Origin: Tetranychus cinnabarinus | Taxonomy: Eukaryota > Arthropoda > Arachnida > Trombidiformes > Tetranychidae | Direction: 5' to 3' | DNA length: 64,000 bases | Assembly (NCBI GenBank): GCA_022266195.1 | Contig: WHVY01000001.1 | Coordinates: 1,612,001-1,676,000 of the forward strand | Shown: positions 14,301 through 26,400 of the stretch, in pieces | Position numbering within the stretch: the stretch's first letter is position 1 | Layout of the letters: each line of letters begins with the position of its first letter | Position numbers and translations under genes: made by a program | Notes under the pieces: model-generated | What the model was told of the DNA's origin: nothing | The model's database searches: none | Seen by the model: only the letters and a program-made list of their open reading frames with translations

Positions 14301-17300
14301 TAACATGAATGAGAAGGAAAAAAAGTAAAAAATTATTCAACTGTTCTTTGTGTTCATGAATCATGATGCAAAAAGAGAAATGGAACAAACAAAATGGGAT
14401 GAAAGAGTTCAATATTTTTTGTAGATTTCAAGCGAATTTTGTTGAAGAAAATCTTTTTTCAGAACAAAAAATTTGTTCACTTTTTCGCAATGTTGTTATT
14501 TCGTTGCTTCTTTTTTCTCAAAAAAAGATGATTCAAACAATTGTCAACTTGTGAAAATGAAAACCTTTCCTCAATATCCAGGATCATCGATTCAATAAAG
14601 AGGTTGACTCTGTTACTGGCTATCGAACCAAATCAATCCTTTGTTTGCCCATTCTCAATGGACGTGGAGATGTAATTGGAGTCGCACAATGTATCAATAA
14701 GTTGCCCGATGGATCAGGTTTCAGTCAACAGGACGTTGAGGTAATGTGATTAGTCAATGGTGACATTTTATTGTTCAACTTTTAAAGTCAAATAAAGATG
14801 CTTGGATAAGAGATGAGAAATCGTTACACCTTTCCTTTCAGTTATTCATGGAAAGAATATTATTTCAATAAATGGAAGTCTATTCTTTAACAGGCAAAAA
14901 TCTAGACAAAAGTTCCAACTCAATGGCTAATGCAAAAGTAAAACCAGTTCCAGAAAATCTTGTTACAGAAGCCCATACAAAATAGTAAACGGTCAAACTG
15001 CTGACATGAACTTTGATCATTTAATTTACCAAGTCGAACTCTTTGCTACGAATTTTCAATCAAACTTTCTTTTGCTTTTTTGTTTTATTTCTGAAACTTT
15101 TTTGACTTATGATCATAATCTGTTTGTAAGGTTAACGTTTAGCTCTCGATTTTCAAACTGGCAACATTGCGAATCGATACCGATAGCTCTGATTCAATTT
15201 TTACGTTTTCTAGAATTTACATGGAATCCGAAATTTATTAAAGGAACTTGCAAAGTTTTCCTGAGCAGAAGATGTCCGCAAATTAGATTTTCTTATTAAG
15301 CATAAAAGTTCATGATATTATAGCAATATGTCAAAAGTGAAAAGCACTTAATTTGATTAAACCGTTGAACTCATTGCTTACAAACATTTAGAACTATTTT
15401 ACAGCATAAAAATCGAAGAAATTGTATTCATTGTTGCTCTGCTTCAAGTCTTTACCAGAAAAATCTGAAAATCTGTTTGTTATCGCTGATGAATTTAAAA
15501 GTAAACTAAATTTTGATTATTTTTCATTGCAGGATTTTAAAAAATATTTAACCTTTTGTGGCATTGGAATTCAAAATGCTCAACTGTTTGAACTGTCAGT
15601 TCAGGAGTATAAACGGAATCAGGTGAGGAATCGAGTTAAACTCAGCAACAAAATCATCCAAACATCACATTCGTTTTCCTTATATTTTGTTACAGTTGCT
15701 GTTAAGTTTAGCTCGGTCTATTTTTGAGGAAAACTCAAGTCTTGAAACTTTGATAAATAAAATAATGATCCAAGCTCAAGGTTTACTTCCATGTGAAAGG
15801 TCGAGAGTTTATCTGATCGACATAGACTCTCAAGATGAAAAGGTAAGAAATCGTTTTTAACCTTTCAATCTCATTAATCTATTCAATCATTTTGTTTCTT
15901 CAAACAGAATCAAAATTTTAGTTCAATATTTGAATCGCAATCTGGAGAGGAAAGCGCAACCAAGTTAATGTAATTGAATTACCCTTTAATCAGAATTTCA
16001 TTTTTTCATTAAACATTTTTCTTTCTTCTTTTCCATTGAAAGGTACAATGAAACCAACAATTCATTTCGTAGTCATGACATTTACGGAAAACTTGCACAC
16101 AATGTTTTACTTTCTGGTCAGGTAAGTCGAAATTTTGAGCACTTTTTGTTCTCATTTACTTGTCTCTTTGTTACGAAATCCATAAAGAAAAATATCCATC
16201 TGAATATCAAATATTTTTAAAAGATATTTCAATCAGTAAAGGTATCTAAATGTTTACTTATTCATTGATTTCGTCAGGAAATGTTAAGGTTGAACAGATA
16301 GTTGTGTCTCTATTCTTGTTGTAATGTTTAGCTTTTCATTTTGATATTTATAATATAAATCAAGTAAAAAGAGAATATTGATATTCGAGTTTGACTGGAA
16401 TTTTCAATTTCCATTATTTCCATTCAGTTGCAAAGATTCAGATAATGTTGATAATAGAGAGTGGAAAAGGAAGCAAAATAAAGTAAAAGAATCGGAAAAG
16501 TCATATTTTATTATTCAATTGATTCCTGTTTCAATTTTTTCTGCTCTCATTTTTTAAATTTTTATTCTGAATCGTTCAAATTTTTGTGCCAGTCTATTGA
16601 GTGAATAACTTTCAAATAACAGTTAAAATAATGAAATCTTATTTACATTTTAGACTTCAAATCGTAATTGCATCAAAAACTGTGATGATTATATGGAAAT
16701 TGATTCATTGGATGGTGCTTTCATCACCCAGGTATGTATTTATACCTCAAGCATATGAAACAAACTAGTGAACTCTCTCCATGAAATTAAACTTTGTAAT
16801 AAAATATGAAGAGGCAAAAAATGAAGGATGAATAAAAATTGAGATTCTTTGACTTGGATTGCATTTGGAGGTCCAATAATGCGATACATTGTGAAGTTTT
16901 AATCAATAGATTTCACTTACAAATGCTTATTTCTCAGTAAATCGATTCTTAAGATCATTCGCCAATGAAAGCGCAGCTTTGTATAGCAAAATTGGGGCAA
17001 GAGTCGCATGACCGTTCAATACCGAATAAATTCCTTCAACGGTCAGGGTTGTTGATGAAGCTCAGCGTTGTAAATGTTTTGCTTCCAAGCTTTTGCTTAT
17101 TCATTTTAAAGAACATTTGTCTCATATTGATGCAAAATATGGAGAAAATGATAATCCTTTATGACAAATGAAACTAATTTTTCGTCAATCCCAAGATGAA
17201 TTTTCTAATAATTTTTTGTTTTTTCCATTCCATTTGTCGAGCAGCAATTTAGAGGAGCCAAATCAATACTATCAATACCAATATTAAACTGCAATGGAAT

Positions 17301-19165
17301 CGTGATTGGAGTCGCCCAAATGATTAACAAAACCAACGGCGATTTATTTAGTGATGTAGACATTTCCACTTTAGAGGTTTGTTTTAAAGCCTTTATGGCT
17401 AACCAAGATTTAATCAATAACTAATCCTCTAATCCGAACAACTTGCTCGGAATTTTAATCAATTTCTATCAGGCTTTCTCGATATTCTGTGGTCTGGGAA
17501 TTCACAAGACTCAAATGTATGAAAAGGCAGTCAAATTGATGGCCAAACAAAGAGTTGCTCTTGAAGTGCTATCCTATCATGCATCATCGACAATTGAAGA
17601 AGCAGCCAATTTGATTGTAAGTCAAAGTGGCCTTTACATCTCTTTTCATTCTCGTAACTGTTATGTTTCATTTCATACAACTTTACCCTTTGTTGTCCAA
17701 TTTCTTAAATTGAATCAAATTTTCGTTTTCCCTTCTCTCATGATGTCTTAAATCATCAGGACATGAAAGTTGAAAGTGTTGAATATTATGGATTAATGAG
17801 CTTTGATTTTAATGATTTTAATTTATCTGAAATGGACACTTGCCTGGCAACACTTAGAATATTCATGGAACTCACTTTGATTAATCGTTTTCACATTCCA
17901 TACAAGGTAAACCTTTCAATGAGATCTTCTTGTGTCCATTTTAACCTCGACTAATCTGCCAATTTTAGGTACTTTGTCGTTGGCTGTTGAGTGTTAAGAA
18001 AAATTACCGTCCAGTTATTTACCACAATTGGAGGCATTCATTCAATGTGACACAAACCATGTTTGCCATTTTAACGGTAAGAATCGTTTACCTTTTTTAA
18101 CTCAACAAAGTTGCTTACGATTGTTTACTGCTTTACATGCAGATTGGAGGAATGTCCAAGATTATGAGTCAACTTGATAGTTTAGCACTGATTGTTGCCT
18201 GTTTATGCCATGACTTAGATCATCGAGGAACCAACAACTCATTTCAATCAAAGTAAAAATTTTCATCTTTTTACTTGTTAACTCTAATAAACTAAATTAA
18301 ATTACATTCTTAATCATTACCTAGAATTGACTCTCCATTGGCAACTTTATACAGCACATCAACGATGGAGCATCATCACTTTGATCAGTGTATAATGATA
18401 CTTAATAGCGAGGTAAGAAGTTTGAAGTTTACTGTTGATGGATGAAAAGTTTGTTTCATTTTTTTGCTTTTCTTTTGCAGGGTAATAACATTTTACAAGA
18501 GTTGTCACCTGAAGAGTACAAGTCAGTGATAAACATGATTGAATCTTGCATCTTGTCAACAGATCTGGCTCAATATTTCAAGTAAGATTAACTTTTGTTA
18601 CATTGACTTTTAAAACTTAAAATGTGACGACTTTAAACTAATCTTTTGTCATTAAAACAGTAAGAGAAGTAAATTTCAAGAGTTGATTGCCAGTGGCAAC
18701 ACTGACTGGACTGGAAGCAATAAAATGATACTTGCAGGTATGCTTATGACGGCATGTGATGTATCAGCTATATGCAAACCTTGGTCAATTCAAAAGCGGA
18801 TAGCTCAACTCGTTGCTGATGAATTTTTTCAACAAGGCGACTTGGAAAAGACTCAACTCAACTCACAGCCTGTACCGATGATGGACAGGGACAGACAACA
18901 TGAGTTTCCAGTTATGCAAGTAACATTCATCGATACAATTTGTCTTCCTATTTATCAGGTTTGCTTATTTAATTATTTTAAATTCCAATAATTTCCAACA
19001 AATAACTGATTTCATGTTCTTTTTTTTGCATCCAAATCCAACCTTTTTGATCAGCTTTTGAGCGACTTTTGGCCCTCGCTCGAACCACTTTATAAAGGAT
19101 GTTTAGATAATCGTTCAAAATGGATGGATATTCAATCGTCTGAGGATTTGGACGAAGAAGCTTGA
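4798..19165 (+). CDS. Pde6: cGMP/cAMP 3',5'-cyclic nucleotide phosphodiesterase, PDE5/6-type, dual GAF (17 exons)
   Basis: Hydrolyses cyclic nucleotides in the cytosol. Exons: 4798-5365, 9424-9788, 14582-14740, 15533-15622, 15696-15842, 15908-15969, 16043-16121, 16654-16731, 17245-17376, 17473-17616, 17760-17906, 17969-18076, 18143-18252, 18325-18412, 18481-18581, 18661-18958, 19055-19165. All junctions are GT-AG and phases match, giving 928 aa, close to the family's usual 850-950. GAF-A is about residues 210-380, GAF-B about 400-575, catalytic domain about 615-915. Catalytic signatures are intact: YHNWRH (His676 acid, His680 metal), HDLDHRG (His716, Asp717), TACD (Asp826) and the purine-clamp Gln879 in MQVTFID. 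MEHHHFDQCIMILNS and EYKRNQLLLSLARSIFEE resemble PDE5/6 more than PDE11. The C-terminus (EDLDEEA) lacks a CaaX prenylation box. Family assignment is firm; the exact orthologue needs a tree. Confidence 0.93.
5366..9423 (+). other. PDE intron 1 (4.06 kb)
   Basis: Starts GTAAGT and ends TTCCTTCCTTCTAG. No exon-like or gene-like stretch was found on either strand. Two copies of the CACTCCCAGT/ACTGGGAGTG motif occur near its 3' end (8817-8826 and 8958-8967). An uninterrupted 110-codon frame at 8785-9117 is hydrophobic and low in complexity and was not accepted as a gene. Confidence 0.7.
9424..9788 (+). CDS. Pde6: PDE exon 2: first two thirds of GAF-A
   Basis: Encodes residues 190-311. It contains LMELIRDISNELDINTLCHK, the typical opening of a PDE GAF-A domain, then SDRGSLFLARGS and LGIAGYVAQHKTFINLKNAY, the cyclic-nucleotide pocket strand region that ends in NAYE. 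Acceptor TTCTAG|CT and donor GAG|GTAAGC. Phase 1 at entry matches exon 1, and the exit is phase 0. Confidence 0.92.
9789..14581 (+). other. PDE intron 2 (4.79 kb)
   Basis: Large intron that splits the GAF-A coding region directly after the NAYE motif. No internal exon or gene was recognised. It holds four exact copies of the recurrent 10-mer CACTCCCAGT/ACTGGGAGTG at 10209, 10748, 10920 and 11070, the densest group in the window, so it is the best candidate for intronic regulatory content here. Confidence 0.7.
14582..14740 (+). CDS. Pde6: PDE exon 3: GAF-A C-terminal part with NK-F-D motif
   Basis: Encodes residues 312-364, DHRFNKEVDSVTGYRTKSIL onward. It continues NAYE-DHRF from exon 2 and carries IGVAQCINK followed by GFSQQDVE, the NKXnFX3D signature of cyclic-nucleotide-binding GAF domains. 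This suggests that GAF-A can still bind cGMP or cAMP (family knowledge plus inference). Acceptor ATCCAG|GAT, donor GAG|GTAATG, both phase 0. Confidence 0.92.
15533..17616 (+). CDS. Pde6: PDE exons 4-10: GAF-A end, GAF-B and linker helix
   Basis: Exons 15533-15622, 15696-15842, 15908-15969, 16043-16121, 16654-16731, 17245-17376 and 17473-17616 encode residues 365-608. Introns here range from 65 to 532 bases. YLTFCGIGIQNAQLFELSVQ closes GAF-A; AFSIFCGLGIHKTQMYEKAV closes GAF-B; MAKQRVALEVLSYHASS is the linker helix before the catalytic domain. GAF-B is divergent: where family members have a DAYxDxRF-like segment, this protein has KNCDDYMEIDSLDG, and the NK-F-D motif is NKTNGDLFSDVD. This fits a dimerisation or structural role rather than ligand binding (inference). 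Exon 10 is the source of the inverted copy at 21658-21758. Confidence 0.9.
17760..19165 (+). CDS. Pde6: PDE exons 11-17: HD-type catalytic domain
   Basis: Exons 17760-17906, 17969-18076, 18143-18252, 18325-18412, 18481-18581, 18661-18958 and 19055-19165 encode residues 609-928; the intervening introns are 62 to 96 bases. All metal ligands of class I phosphodiesterases are present (HNWRH, HDLDHRG, LMTACD), with MEHHHFDQ and the invariant glutamine in MQVTFIDTICLP. The domain should therefore be active. The stop TGA is at 19163-19165. The coding sequence ends about 14 residues after the NRSKW motif, without a long tail. Confidence 0.93.
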
Positions 19166-19316
19166 CAACTTGTCATTGTTTCAAATGGCACCAGTTTCCA
19201 TTGAGATGACCAAAAGATATTCTTGTCTCACATAATGATAGATTTTTATTGCACCAGATAATAATAATGTCTTTGTTATACACTTGTTTCTCCAGAATGA
19301 TAATATTAATTTATCC

Positions 19317-19322
19317 AATAAA
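19317..19322 (+). terminator. Probable polyadenylation signal of the PDE gene
   Basis: AATAAA lies 152 bases after the PDE stop codon. A second AATAAA lies at 19342-19347. Together they predict a short 3' UTR of roughly 180-200 bases. Confidence 0.55.
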
Positions 19323-19677
19323 CTGTTGAATCTTTGAATTTAATAAATTTTATTTAAATTGGAAATTTGAGTTATTTACATAAGATATCAACAAAGTCTT
19401 GAAAAATCATCAAAAAATATTTTCGAACAGGCTTTTTCAGACACTTCCAAGCGACTCTGAACAAAATTTCCAGTCTCGGATTCCAAATGCTTGATTGCTA
19501 AGTCTATGTACCTTATTTCGAACCTATGCATCTTAATTTTTGAAATACCATAAAGGAAAAAACATCTAATATTTGGAAATGGAGGTCAAAAATTTTTTTT
19601 GTGATATTTTCGAAACCTTTTCGGAAAGAGCAATTTTGATGCATCAATAACTATTAGTCTTAATGGGTAGCTTAATC

Positions 19678-20076
19678 AGTAGAGTGCACCACCTAACTTG
19701 CCTGATATAATATTGCGGATAATGCAATGACTCGGTAGGTTGTTTACTGATCAATAGAGGGCAGAAAATAGAGCAATTGAAAGTTGGATTCTGTTTCAAT
19801 AATTGTTATTACTATGGTTTATCGACATGCATAATACTTGCATGATACATAATGCATACATGATGCATAATACAAAGTTGAATCTTTTCTTGATACTTTC
19901 TTGAAACTGATCCCGATAGAGAACTGATAAACTCAATAGATAACTACAAGACAATTCTCATGTTAACCAATAGAGTTCACCACTTAACTCGCTTGAAACT
20001 TTGCAATATATCGCAATGAACTCAGGTGATGAATGGCTCAATAGAGGGCAGTAGAATACAGCAATTGAAAGTTTCA
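19678..20076. repeat. Two degenerate 105-bp direct repeats with AGAGGGCAG core
   Basis: Copy 1 is about 19678-19786 and copy 2 about 19969-20076. They share CARTAGAGTKCACCACYTAA at the left, a central imperfect palindrome around GCAAT, CAATAGAGGGCAG (19752-19764 and 20039-20051) and GCAATTGAAAGTT at the right. About 180 bases of unrelated sequence separate them. The AATAGAGGGCAG core resembles the CTCF consensus (about 11 of 13 positions), but that may be coincidental. Confidence 0.5.
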
Positions 20077-21657
20077 AACATTGAACAAGTTAGATTATAT
20101 TTCGAATTGTTTATTATGAATAAATGAACCAATAAATCGGTTGACAGACAAATTGAAACGACGAGCCTGATTGAATCGAAAGTTAGTTGCATGTAAGAAA
20201 TGGAAACCTCCTGTTTTTATAGCATTTGAGCTTAAATAGCCCAAGATCAAGGCTTCTGGAGTGATCTGATTGAATCAAAAATGAAATTGCCAAGAAGGGT
20301 TAGATCAAGTGTGCATCAGATGAGAAAATGTTCAAAATACATCGAGACCAATAATTGTTAGAATCAATTAGAATCATTTCTGCTCAACAAAGCCAACAAA
20401 GGTGATTATTATTGTGGAAAAAGAAATTGAAAGGGAATTAAAACTTCTCTTGATCATTGGTCAGAAAATAGACGTGAAAGATGATTCAAGATGTGATATT
20501 CTCAGTTGAAAAATAAATGATGATTACGATGTAAAAAGTTCATTATCAGCTAAAACTATTCACTTACTTGTTAGTCGATGCTTCGAAATCAAAAAATAGG
20601 AAAGTAAAATGAAGAATGAGATTACGAAATTTGCTAAATTTTGAAGGCCGAAAATCGAATGTTTTTCAAGTTTTTTGTCAAAATTGCAAAAATTAATGCA
20701 AAATGTTAGATTCAATTCGAATTGTTAATCTTGTTCCTGAAAATTGGTAAATGAACTTATCTAATATTGAATTTGGAATTATGACATTTTGAAAGAAGAA
20801 AGAATGACGATTTCAACTCCTTCTTTCGATTCTTTCCGACTGTCTAATTGCTTTTGTTATCTGAATGCTGCCAAATAAGTTGGTCAAGTTGAATCGTAAA
20901 TTATTTTCTTATTATCAGAATAGTTCAGAAAATAAAAGCAAGAGAAACTGTATTTGCATCGAAAATTGTCATTCACTTGAGTCAACAATTCAATTTATAT
21001 CCAAAATTTCATGGGACACTAACATCATCAACAACAAAACTGAGCAACATTGAAAGGCAACGAAAAGCTGAAGAGAAAATATTAGATAACAAATAACAAT
21101 ATTAATAGTAATAATAAATGTTGAGGAAAAGGCTGCTTTTGCAGCGAGTTTAGTTTCATTTTTTTATTGCTTCTATCATGTTTGATATAATAAATGTTGG
21201 ACGATTCAGGTTAAAGGGAGAAACTAGAAACAACGAAAAGTTATGAGCTGAATGAATGGTGCGTGAAAAGGGGAACAAAATAAAACAATGAAAGTGATCG
21301 AGTTGGATGAAAGGGAAAAAGAAAAAGAAAGAAAGAAAATCTGTCAATACAACAATTGTTGATACAACAATTTGGATTCTCTAAGCAAAATGTGGCATAA
21401 TTCATCAAACATTTTTCGCATTTTTCTACGAAAAAACATTTTTTCTTGTCGATCTATTTTGTCCAAACAGATTATTCACCTTTACACTCGTTTCCATTGG
21501 CACATTCCCATCAGACAACAAATTGCATCAAGTTATTGATAATCAGAAGTTCTTTTTCAACATTAATCCCTTTTACATGATGTTAACGCATAATTTATCG
21601 CAGTCTGTATGTAAGAATGCAGTCTTTACAAAGTCATCTGCATCTACATTTCAGTTC

Positions 21658-21758
21658 AAAGGTTACTTTGAATTACAATCAAACTGGCTGCTTCTTCAAT
21701 TGTCGATGATGCATGATAGGATAGCACTTCAAGAGCAACTTTTTGTTTGGCCATCAAT
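21658..21758 (-). repeat. Inverted copy of PDE exon 10 plus its splice donor
   Basis: The reverse complement of these 101 bases matches 17535-17635 without gaps and with five mismatches (about 95%). The match spans the 3' part of PDE exon 10 (LMAKQRVALEVLSYHASS region) and the first 19 bases of the following intron, where the donor GTAAGT has become GTAATT. Because intron sequence is included, this is a DNA-level inverted duplication, not a processed retrocopy. No other PDE exon was found nearby in this orientation. Confidence 0.85.
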
Positions 21759-23264
21759 GTTTTGAATAATGAAATATGAGAAAAATATTGTTAAAATTTT
21801 TTCGAGAAAACCGAACCAATTTGATAATATCACTGAGCCAATCAAGCATTTGAATTTGGTTCTTAAAAAGCAGAAACTTTTGGGTTTTCTAATATAATCC
21901 TTTAAATAGCAAAGTTTAGCGAATTTTTTTTACTTTCATCTCAAAAGATCATGGGTCAAATAATCTGATAGTGATAATCTGAAACAATCAATGTTTAGTT
22001 GAACCAATTTGTCGAGAAAACTTTTTGAATATTGGAAGGTCCAAGAATCTATTGATATAAAAATTGTTCAACTGAAAATCAAATTTGTACATCGAATAAG
22101 AATGATCATTTTACCCTTGCATTCAGTCACATTTGTTGGACTCGGTCGAGAAAAACGTAAAGTTTCCAGTTCGCAATTGAAGCTTAGAAATACTAATGGA
22201 AACTTCAACTTTTGTCTAACAGATGCAACCAGACATTCAACTAAGCACAACATTGGCTTCATTTACTACGGTTCCAGTTTATTCAAGCTTTCATGGCTAT
22301 CTTCACATTCTTCATTTCCTTATCTTCCATCATCATCTTTTTCCTCTCTTCTGTTTCTGACGTTATATACATATCAATTCACGCATACCCATCATCATCA
22401 TCTTTTTCCCATTTTAACCTTTTCTCTTCCTTTTTTATCTCAACCAATCTATAACTATTCTTCATCATGATGAACATTTTTCTATCATCTTGCTTTTCTC
22501 ATTTCCTCTTTTCCTTGTCCTCTCACATCTCAAGTTAAACCCCAGAAAAAAAGACTATTTTTACTCTCAGAACATTTACTACCGAAGAGAACCAACACAA
22601 TGCAACTTCAAGTATCAGTTTTACCTACTCTCTGATAATTTTCAAAAAAAAGTAGTCAAAATGTTCTTTCCGACAGATTATACAATATTCGCGTTTCGCG
22701 CTTCTCACCTTTCACAATGTTTTCCATGATTGTTTGTCAAATTACGCCAAATTAGTTGCAATTTACTTTGGACCACAAAAGACATGAGTACAAAGGCAAC
22801 ATCAAGTTTCATGGGAGTCGAGAGTGAGTAACTTCATCTATAGGATTGAGATGATCAAATCAAAGTGTTTGATGCTCAACGAAATTCAGTTGAGTTGAAG
22901 CAAGTGATCAGATGCAGTTGACTTTACAATGTAAAAGGAAACGAAATTTTTTTCAAAAAAAACTCTTAAAATGTTTGTCTTCCAGTTGAGTCATAATGAA
23001 GTTGAAAGTGAAATATTGTTTAACCATCAAAGCTATCAAAATGACAAAACATAATCATTGCTCCAAAGTTTCAAAACTCAGTGATAACTTCAAGTGTGAG
23101 TAAAGTGTAAAGAAATGAATCGACAAAAGTTTATTAAAGTTTGTTGAAAGCCAAATGGATATTGTCTAGTTGCTCATGTTTTTCGAGTCCAAAGTTGAAC
23201 ACCTTTTACCGTTGACCTTTTCACTTCTTGCTTCAACCAATAATGACCATTTAATTGTGAAACA

Positions 23265-23412
23265 ATGAGATGCTTAATTGTCTGGATATTGCTGTTTGCG
23301 CGTTCCATTGGACTTTCTCTCAATGAAATTCATCGATCAAGATTGAATGATACAAATTCATGGTCAACCTCATCATCATCATTTAATAGCAATTTACCCT
23401 TTTATCGAACAT
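23265..23412 (+). CDS. Dscam: Dscam exon 1: signal peptide
   Basis: ATG at 23265 with A at -3. MRCLIVWILLFARSIGLSLN is a typical signal peptide (short basic start, hydrophobic core). A serine- and asparagine-rich linker (WSTSSSSFNSNLPF) follows before the first Ig domain. Ends ACAT|GTAAGT in phase 1, which matches the next exon. Assignment to Dscam rests on position and phase, since signal exons are not conserved. Confidence 0.7.
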
Positions 23413-26400
23413 GTAAGTTGCAATTTCGAAGAGAGAAAACTTCTCTTTCCTTCTCTTTTCTATTCTGGGTAAAACTCTGGAAAAAGTTGAATTCTGTATA
23501 AATGCATTTTCTGGTGCAACATTTGGTGAACTCATTTATTTTATAATTGATTTTTATTGAACAAACATGTTTTCCAAATGCAAATCAAAGTATTAAAGGT
23601 GAAATTGCATTTACTTATTTGAACAACATTTAGTCTCATTAAAAAACTTATAATGAAAAGTTGAGCGAAAAGTTTTTTAATGTTGAGAGAGAAAAAAATG
23701 TAAGTCGAGTTTCATGGAATATATCAACACTTTATGATTAGATAATGGCAGTCAACTCCATCATTCTTCAATGAAAATCAATTTGAATCTCTCATAATTC
23801 TGAAAGAGAATCATGAAAATTTCAATTTATCCGATGAAGCTACAGAATTCATCTTTCATCAATTCATGTCGAAAAAACGATTGGTAGCGCTAAATCATTT
23901 CCTTGCCTTTGATCACAAAAAATATTAGAAATCTTTTCAATTTTTTCGAAAAATGGCATTTACCATTTTCTAACTTTAATGACAAATTCATTCTTTTAAT
24001 TGCATCGAATGAGATAAATTGAAAAGTTACTTTTCTTTATTGATACAAAGTTAGCATTTGTTTCAAGTCGATCTTTTTTTATTCATATTTCTGACTTTAC
24101 TTTCATCAAAAATGAATGAAAATTTCAATAATTATCTTTGTTTCTGATGAAACTTTTTGTCCTTAAATATCTTGCAATACTGAATGTTTTAAAATTTAAT
24201 AATGAAAAGTTTCCAAACAAAATATGAATAGAATTAGGAATTTTTTTTCTTTTTCCATAATTTTACATGTTCAATAAAATTGTTCTGAATATATATCATG
24301 ATGAACACATGAATTGACAATTTGTCTTCATCTTACCTCAACATCAGCTTAATGATAATAACTCAAATAGCATTATTATTATGATAATGATACAAAGTAA
24401 GATGATGGAAATGCTAATAATAAATTCTGTTGGAATAACAATTTTTATAATGCATCAAATATTTGGATGAATTTTGATGCTTCAATTTTATTAAAGCTTA
24501 TCATGAGTTGGTAATGGTAAGCTAATAAAGTGAGAAAAAAGTGTTTCATTTGTTATTCAAATGGAAGAGAAAAAGGCTTTTTCTTTATCGCTTCAGTTTT
24601 AATTTAGAGATGTTTTTCATTTTCTTTTCTTCCAGCCGGCAATCCATCATTGCTAGATTCACAGGGGCCACAGTTTACCCGACAACCTCCACTTTTGGTT
24701 GACTTTTTAAACTCAACAGGAACCATAATTCCATGCTCAGCAAGTGGCCTACCAACGCCAACAATTGTCTGGCTCAAAGATGATGGTACACCACTTATTG
24801 ACATCATCAGCCTTCGTCAAGTTTCACCCGATGGTTCACTAGTCTTTCTACCCTTTACCCCTTCCCAGTATCGCGGTGATGTACACTCGACAATCTACAA
24901 GTGCAGAGCAACAAATGTCATCGGAACCATTGAGAGTAACCCGGTTCGGGTTAAAGCAAGTAAGTAGATGAGCCAACCAACTTTATCCAAAGCATTTAAC
25001 TGTCAATATCTTTTCCTCCAAAACAACTAACAACTTGGAAAATTAAAAGTCGATAAGTTTTTAGATATTTTCAAACTTAAGTTTTATTTTTGTCCAATTT
25101 GTGGCTCAATGTCTACAACAGTTGAACAATATGAACTGCAAGAAGATTGTTAATATTGAATATCGAATGAAACTTGATATCAAGATGTGGTTTAAATTTC
25201 ATTCCTTTCATTGTTTCATTACATTTCACTGATTAACCAAAAACTTTATCAAATTACTATCTCATTGACCCTTGACCAAGGTCAAGATTCTCGAGTCCAT
25301 TACAAGAATAGACTCTTTTATTAAGGTCAACTTGACCATTTGAAACAATTAAATGGTCACAAATAAAAATAGCTTCACCTAAATATTGAATTACTCTGTA
25401 AGTTGATACCCAAAACGATAAAGTGAAACCATTTAAAATGGTAAACACTAATTGACGTTAGACTTCAATTAATTTACTCCAACAAATGAATACCAAAGGA
25501 AACTTTCATTTATTATCAATTTAAAGTTTCGGGTAAAAATGGGTTTCACTTTAATTGGAATGTAAGACAAAAAAGTGGTAAAAGTAGAAACAAAGTATTG
25601 AAATGGCAAGAAAAAATGTAAACATTTTTTTTCGCTTTTCTCACTCCCAGTCGTAATAAAAGGTTGGTTGATAAATTGTTGATAATTTAATCTCAAGATA
25701 ACTTATCATGAGTAAATTTGACAACAATCATCGCCATAATAAATGTAATAAGCATTATTAATATCTCAACATGGTAAACATATGAGCATAAAAAAGTTGC
25801 GATGAAATGAAAGAAATGGAAAGAAGGAAAAGACTGAAATGATAAATATTTAAGAGAAAGGAGAATGCAAGAGAGAGAAAAGTAAATTTGATAAAAAAAT
25901 TTGATAACATGAGACATGGAATGATATGAGGGAGAGAAAAAAAGTAAAGCAAGAAAATATCAAAATGAAACTATCAACATGACATGTAAGAAGATGAAAA
26001 AGTTTCTAAAAGAAAATTCATTCCTAAAAGTATTCTTTAATTACAAATGATGAATAATGAATAAGCTATTAAAGAAGAAAAAAGTTCTGTTCGATTCAAT
26101 TTTAAGCATGAAAATTGAATATTAAGTTGCAAGTTTCCATTGATTCGCTGATTGGAAATGATGGATTCTTTTTCTTGCGGCTAAGTTGCATTTTATTGTT
26201 TCAACCAAACTTATTGTTTTCATTCAAATTTTGATCAAAACTCGAATTTCCTTAAGCTGATTCGAACTTTGTTTTTCCTTTTTTTGCGAAAAAAACAAAA
26301 GAAAAACAATGAAAAGTAAAAGTTTTGAAGGAAAATTTAAGTCGTTAATGGAAAGTGCGAAGCAATAATTGTACAACTTTTTAGTCAAACTCGTTGATCG

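Larger units (their letters stand above)
19166..23264. other. Intergenic region between PDE and Dscam
   Basis: Contains the PDE 3' UTR, a pair of about 105-bp direct repeats (19678-20076), an ATGCAT-rich tract near 19826-19872 and an inverted copy of PDE exon 10 (21658-21758). A weakly coding-like stretch near 22070-22470 was examined and not accepted. The Dscam promoter is presumably close to 23264, but no TATA box stands out. Confidence 0.6.

Noticed and set aside
16965..17171. 68-codon frame in the intron between PDE exons 8 and 9, which might supply the missing GAF-B segment
   Set aside because: No acceptor and donor in matching phase, and the sequence does not resemble a GAF strand or helix; exons 8 and 9 already join in frame.
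22009..22470. 153-codon frame between PDE and Dscam
   Set aside because: Begins at a non-ATG codon, becomes phenylalanine/serine/histidine low-complexity in the second half, and no family is recognisable.
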